Assembly: GCA_027065835.1 (NCBI GenBank)
Contig: JAMONK010000148.1
Span: forward strand, 1 to 9,595
Source of the DNA: Thermococcus sp.
Lineage (GTDB): Archaea > Methanobacteriota_B > Thermococci > Thermococcales > Thermococcaceae
DNA: 9,595 nt
Direction: 5' to 3'
Under the pieces are notes generated by a model that searched no databases, was not told the DNA's origin, and worked only from the letters and a program-made list of their open reading frames with translations. This document shows, one piece after another, positions 5,952 through 9,595 of the stretch. A program made the position numbers and the translations under genes. Numbering within the stretch: position 1 is the first letter of the stretch; every line of letters starts with the position of its first letter.

Positions 5952-6131
5952 ATGAAGGAAAGGCTGGAAAAGATGCTGAACGTTAAGGTCTTGGAGATCG
6001 AGGAACAGGACGACAAGATAGTGGTGTACGTCCCTGAAGACCAGGTTAGAATCGCAGTGGGAAGTGGAGGAGCCGCGGTTAAGGCCGCCGAACTCGTCCT
6101 CGGCAAGAAGATTGAGGTGAAGGGTAGGTGA
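5952..6131 (+). CDS. Minimal NusA-like KH-domain protein
   Basis: The 59-residue protein is essentially one KH domain. After a short helix (MKERLEKMLN) comes IVVYVPEDQVRIAVGSGG (23-40), with the KH nucleic-acid-binding loop GSGG at 37-40, then the helix AAVKAAELVLG and the strand KKIEVKG. The pattern most resembles the second KH of NusA. Archaeal NusA-like proteins usually have two KH domains in about 140 residues, so this is a half-size form. It is expected to bind single-stranded RNA or DNA, perhaps as a dimer. The ATG at 5952 has only a weak site (GGGGATT); a TTG four codons upstream is less likely. The stop overlaps the GTG start of the M50 protease (GTGA), so the two are probably translated together. 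Confidence 0.78.
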   Translation: MKERLEKMLNVKVLEIEEQDDKIVVYVPEDQVRIAVGSGGAAVKAAELVLGKKIEVKGR

Positions 6132-6703
6132 GGCTCCGCAGGGGCGAGCTCGAAGACCTGGCGGTATCATTCCTGGTTCTTGTCTTGCTATTTTCCAACT
6201 TTGAGCTCAGGCTCTTCGGTTATGCGTGCATTGCCGTACTGACGGCGTTCGTGTTCCACGAGCTCGCTCACCGTCTCGCCGCCAGAAGTTACGGCTATAC
6301 CGCGTTCTACAAACGATGGGACACCGGAATCGCCCTGGCTCTTGCACTGGGGATCCTCAGTAGGCTGGCAACGGGAACCACGTGGATATTCGCGGCGGTT
6401 GGCGCGGTTCAGGTGTATGCACCCTATGCCTACGATGAACGTGAGGTCTTTGGCAGAATAGCCCTGGCAGGCCCAGCCACCAACGTTGCCGTTGGAGTGG
6501 TCGCCCTGCTTGCGGCAGGGGTACTTTCCCCCGCAACACCTCCATGGCACGCCGCCAGGATAACGGCGTCTGTTAACCTATGGCTGGCCCTCTTCAATCT
6601 CTTCCCGTTTCCTCCACTGGACGGCTGGAAGGTCTTCCGCTGGAACGCCGGGTACTGGGCCATTGCGGCCGGCCTGGCCTACCTCCTGTACGTCCTGGTG
6701 TAA
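6128..6703 (+). CDS. M50-family (site-2-protease-like) intramembrane metalloprotease
   Basis: The 191-residue polytopic membrane protein has the zinc motif HELAH at 44-48 inside a hydrophobic helix (about 32-52). The third ligand is D165 in NLFPFPPLDGWKVF (157-170), the classic NPDG-like motif of M50 proteases. AGPATNV (114-120) matches the central AGP motif of the family. Further helices lie at about 10-28, 66-82, 86-100, 115-133, 145-160 and 174-191. No PDZ or CBS domain is present, so it is a minimal form. Such enzymes cut membrane-anchored proteins within or near the bilayer; the substrate is unknown. The GTG start at 6128 overlaps the KH gene stop and has GAGGTGA (6114-6120) seven bases before it. 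Its stop codon is the first part of the glycolytic motif for pgi. Confidence 0.88.
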   Translation: MRLRRGELEDLAVSFLVLVLLFSNFELRLFGYACIAVLTAFVFHELAHRLAARSYGYTAFYKRWDTGIALALALGILSRLATGTTWIFAAVGAVQVYAPYAYDEREVFGRIALAGPATNVAVGVVALLAAGVLSPATPPWHAARITASVNLWLALFNLFPFPPLDGWKVFRWNAGYWAIAAGLAYLLYVLV

Positions 6704-6717
6704 CACTCTTGGTGATA
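6701..6717 (+). promoter_or_regulatory. Thermococcales glycolytic motif upstream of the pgi promoter
   Basis: TAACAC-TCTTG-GTGATA matches the known consensus TATCAC-N5-GTGATA at 11 of 12 positions with exact spacing. This motif is bound by Tgr, a TrmB-like regulator. It overlaps the M50 stop codon and lies about 13 bases upstream of the pgi TATA box. Sites upstream of the BRE are associated with activation under gluconeogenic conditions. Confidence 0.75.
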
Positions 6718-6723
6718 CAAAAG

Positions 6724-6738
6724 GGAAAGGTTAAATAG
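6724..6738 (+). promoter_or_regulatory. BRE/TATA promoter of pgi
   Basis: GGAAAGGTTAAATAG is a purine-rich BRE with a TATA box ending about 33 bases before the ATG. The predicted start near 6760 gives a leader of about 10 bases. Confidence 0.7.
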
Positions 6739-6754
6739 GCTCGCCCTCACTTCT

Positions 6755-6765
6755 ATCACGGTGAT
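6755..6765. promoter_or_regulatory. Compact palindrome in the pgi leader, including its ribosome binding site
   Basis: ATCAC-G-GTGAT is a perfect 11-bp palindrome built from the same half-sites as the glycolytic motif, but with a 1-base instead of a 5-base spacer. It spans the predicted transcription start, and its right half is the GGTGAT ribosome binding site. Binding by Tgr at this spacing is uncertain. Confidence 0.4.
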
Positions 6766-6769
6766 TCCA

Positions 6770-7339
6770 ATGGAGTACAAGAACCCGCTGGGTGTTGATA
6801 TCGACCTCGAAACTGGCGTCATTCCCGGGGCCAAAAAGCTCGTCAGGAGACTCAGCGACCTGAAGGGATACTTCGTCGATGAAAAAGCCTACGAAGAACT
6901 CCTCAAGGAGAACCCGGTCATCTACGAAGTTTACGCGATTGAGCAGGAGGAGAAGGAGGGCGACCTCAACTTCGCAACCACCGTCCTCTACCCGGGCAAG
7001 GTCGGAAGGGAGTTCTTCTTCACCAAGGGACACTATCACTCCAAGGCTGACAGGGCGGAGATATACTACGGCATCAAGGGGAAGGGCGGAATGCTCCTCC
7101 AGACCCCGGAAGGAAAGGCGGAATGGATAAAGATGAAGCCCGGAACGGTTGTCTACGTTCCCCCCTACTGGGCGCACAGGACCGTTAACACGGGCGACGA
7201 GCCGTTCATCTTCCTGGCGGTTTATCCCGCCGATGCGGGCCACGACTACGGCAGCATAGCCGAGAAGGGCTTCTCCAAGCTGGTGGTCGATGAAGACGGA
7301 GAAGTTGGGATCATTGACAACCCCCGTTGGAAGGAGTGA
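6770..7339 (+). CDS. pgiA: Cupin-type glucose-6-phosphate isomerase
   Basis: The enzyme interconverts glucose 6-phosphate and fructose 6-phosphate in the modified Embden-Meyerhof pathway and in gluconeogenesis. The sequence and its length of 189 residues closely match the metal-dependent cupin isomerase of Pyrococcus furiosus, which is unrelated to the bacterial/eukaryotic PGI fold. Metal ligands are H88 and H90 (TKGHYHS), E97 (RAEIYYG) and H136 (YWAHRTVN), at the same numbers as in that enzyme. The motif VPPYWAHRTVN and the ending NPRWKE are family hallmarks. The ATG at 6770 follows GGTGATT; a frame extension to 6761 runs into that site. It has its own promoter with an upstream glycolytic motif and is followed, after a 74-base gap, by glucokinase. 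Confidence 0.97.
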   Translation: MEYKNPLGVDIDLETGVIPGAKKLVRRLSDLKGYFVDEKAYEELLKENPVIYEVYAIEQEEKEGDLNFATTVLYPGKVGREFFFTKGHYHSKADRAEIYYGIKGKGGMLLQTPEGKAEWIKMKPGTVVYVPPYWAHRTVNTGDEPFIFLAVYPADAGHDYGSIAEKGFSKLVVDEDGEVGIIDNPRWKE

Positions 7340-7344
7340 GCTTA

Positions 7345-7359
7345 ACCTCTTCTCTTTAT
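7345..7359 (+). terminator. Pyrimidine-rich tract after pgi
   Basis: AACCTCTTCTCTTTATC follows the pgi stop within ten bases. It is T/C-rich rather than a clean T-run, so termination is plausible but weak. Confidence 0.3.
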
Positions 7360-7365
7360 CCCCAC

Positions 7366-7381
7366 CGCAACCCTTATTAAT
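7366..7381 (+). promoter_or_regulatory. BRE/TATA promoter of glucokinase
   Basis: CGCAACCCTTATTAAT gives a BRE-like stretch and a TATA box at about 7373-7381. The predicted start is near 7404, inside the glycolytic motif. Confidence 0.65.
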
Positions 7382-7392
7382 TTTCACACTTT

Positions 7393-8775
<1,383 letters not shown>

Positions 8776-8788
8776 GCTTTCTTTTTGC
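8776..8788 (+). terminator. T-rich terminator after glucokinase
   Basis: GCTTTCTTTTTGC begins at the base after the stop codon. It contains TTT and TTTTT runs of the kind that release archaeal RNA polymerase. No strong stem is seen. Confidence 0.45.
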
Positions 8789-8803
8789 ACCAAAGTTAAA
8801 AAC
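8788..8803 (+). promoter_or_regulatory. BRE/TATA promoter of the guanylyltransferase gene
   Basis: CACCAAAGTTAAAAAC contains an A-rich BRE and a TATA box about 45 bases before the ATG. The predicted start near 8824 gives a leader of about 22 bases. Unlike pgi and glk, no glycolytic motif is visible nearby. Confidence 0.65.
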
Positions 8804-8845
8804 GGATGCAACGAAGTAGGGGACAGGAATCGAAAGGTGATTGCT

Positions 8846-9595
8846 ATGAAGACGCTCATTCTTGCCGGTGGAAAGGGGACCAGGCTCTGGCCCCTCAGCA
8901 GGGAGCTGATGCCGAAGCAGTTCGTCCGCTTCATTGACGGGGAGTCGCTGTTTCAGAAAGCAGTCCAAAGGGCGCTTCTCTTTTCTAGGCCAGAGGAGGT
9001 TTTTGTCGTTACCAACAGGGATTACAAGTTCCGCGTCCTCGACGATCTTGGGGAGCTGGGCGTTGAGCTTCCGGAGGAGAACGTTCTGCTGGAGCCCATC
9101 GGCAGGAACACCCTTCCCGCCATATTCTGGGGAATAAAAACGATTCAGGAGAGTTCTGGGAACTCCATCGTCGCAGTTCTGCCGAGCGACCACCTAATCG
9201 AGGCGAACGACGACTACGTTGACGCATTCAAACGGGCGAGAATCCTGGCCAGAAACTACCTTGTAACCTTTGGGATAAAACCGACGAGGCCCCACACCGG
9301 CTACGGCTACATCAAGCCGGGGAAGAACCTGCGGGAGGGAGACGGCCTTCTTGGCTACCTGGTTGAGGAGTTCAAAGAGAAACCGGACCTTGAAACTGCC
9401 AAAAGATACGTTGAGGAGGGCTACTACTGGAACAGCGGAATGTTCGCGTTTGATACGGATATCTTCATTGAGGAGGTAAGGGCACACGCACCCGAGCTCT
9501 ATGCTGCCTTCGAGGACGCGGACACGGTGGAAGATGCGTACATCAAAGTCCCGGAGGTTTCCATAGACTACGGCGTCATGGAGAAGACCGATAAA
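8846..9595 (+). CDS. manC: Mannose-1-phosphate guanylyltransferase, N-terminal 250 residues
   Basis: The enzyme makes GDP-mannose from mannose 1-phosphate and GTP, for glycosylation and possibly for mannosylglycerate-type solutes. The nucleotidyltransferase signature LAGGKGTRLWPLSR (6-19) with MPKQF (22-26) is diagnostic. Also visible are EPIGRNTLPA, LPSDHLI, GIKPTRPHTGYGYI, EEFKEKPD in place of the usual VEKP-type motif, and YYWNSGMFAF. The frame is open to the last base. Family members often continue into a C-terminal cupin domain with mannose-6-phosphate isomerase activity; whether this one does lies outside the window. The ATG at 8846 follows AAAGGTGATT (8833-8842). It has its own promoter. 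Its position beside pgi and glk links it to the same hexose-phosphate pool. Confidence 0.95.
   Translation, partial: MKTLILAGGKGTRLWPLSRELMPKQFVRFIDGESLFQKAVQRALLFSRPEEVFVVTNRDYKFRVLDDLGELGVELPEENVLLEPIGRNTLPAIFWGIKTIQESSGNSIVAVLPSDHLIEANDDYVDAFKRARILARNYLVTFGIKPTRPHTGYGYIKPGKNLREGDGLLGYLVEEFKEKPDLETAKRYVEEGYYWNSGMFAFDTDIFIEEVRAHAPELYAAFEDADTVEDAYIKVPEVSIDYGVMEKTDK

Noticed and set aside
5265..6170. Long minus-strand reading frame of 301 codons
   Set aside because: It is antisense to the TraB-like and KH genes, lacks a recognisable domain and is explained by codon bias of the real genes.
6731..7387. Minus-strand reading frame of 218 codons over pgi
   Set aside because: It is the exact antisense of the well-identified isomerase, with no start signal or family resemblance.

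Overview
The window looks like a stretch of chromosome from a hyperthermophilic archaeon of the order Thermococcales, most likely a higher-GC Thermococcus. The strongest evidence is the pair at 6770-8775: a cupin-type phosphoglucose isomerase, 189 residues long with its metal ligands at the same positions as the Pyrococcus furiosus enzyme, followed by an ADP-dependent glucokinase. Genes are tightly packed, start sites carry GGAGGTGAT-type ribosome binding sites, and promoters are archaeal BRE/TATA elements. Everything here was read by eye; no search was run.

Left part (1-3120): a radical SAM/SPASM protein on the minus strand (its C-terminus lies beyond base 1) is divergent from a small four-helix membrane protein. 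The divergent promoter region holds a 32-bp, two-layer inverted repeat that looks like an operator. Two tandem paralogous winged-helix regulators follow. No known pathway is evident. This is the least explained and most interesting part of the window.

Middle part (3124-6703): a TPR-repeat protein (minus) converges on the second regulator with a 3-base gap and is divergent from an RNase Z gene. RNase Z overlaps a TraB/PrgY-type gene by ATGA. A separate promoter then drives a 59-residue NusA-like KH protein that overlaps (GTGA) a site-2-protease-like M50 membrane metalloprotease.

Right part (6701-9595): sugar metabolism. The genes are pgi (cupin phosphoglucose isomerase), glk (ADP-dependent glucokinase) and the first 250 codons of a mannose-1-phosphate guanylyltransferase, all on the plus strand and each with its own promoter. 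Glucokinase makes glucose 6-phosphate, the isomerase links it to fructose 6-phosphate, and the guanylyltransferase draws on the hexose-phosphate pool for GDP-mannose. Two good matches to the Thermococcales glycolytic motif (TATCAC-N5-GTGATA, bound by the TrmB-like regulator Tgr) flank pgi. One lies upstream of the pgi TATA box, the position associated with activation. The other sits on the predicted glk transcription start, the position associated with repression. One regulator may therefore drive these neighbours in opposite directions.
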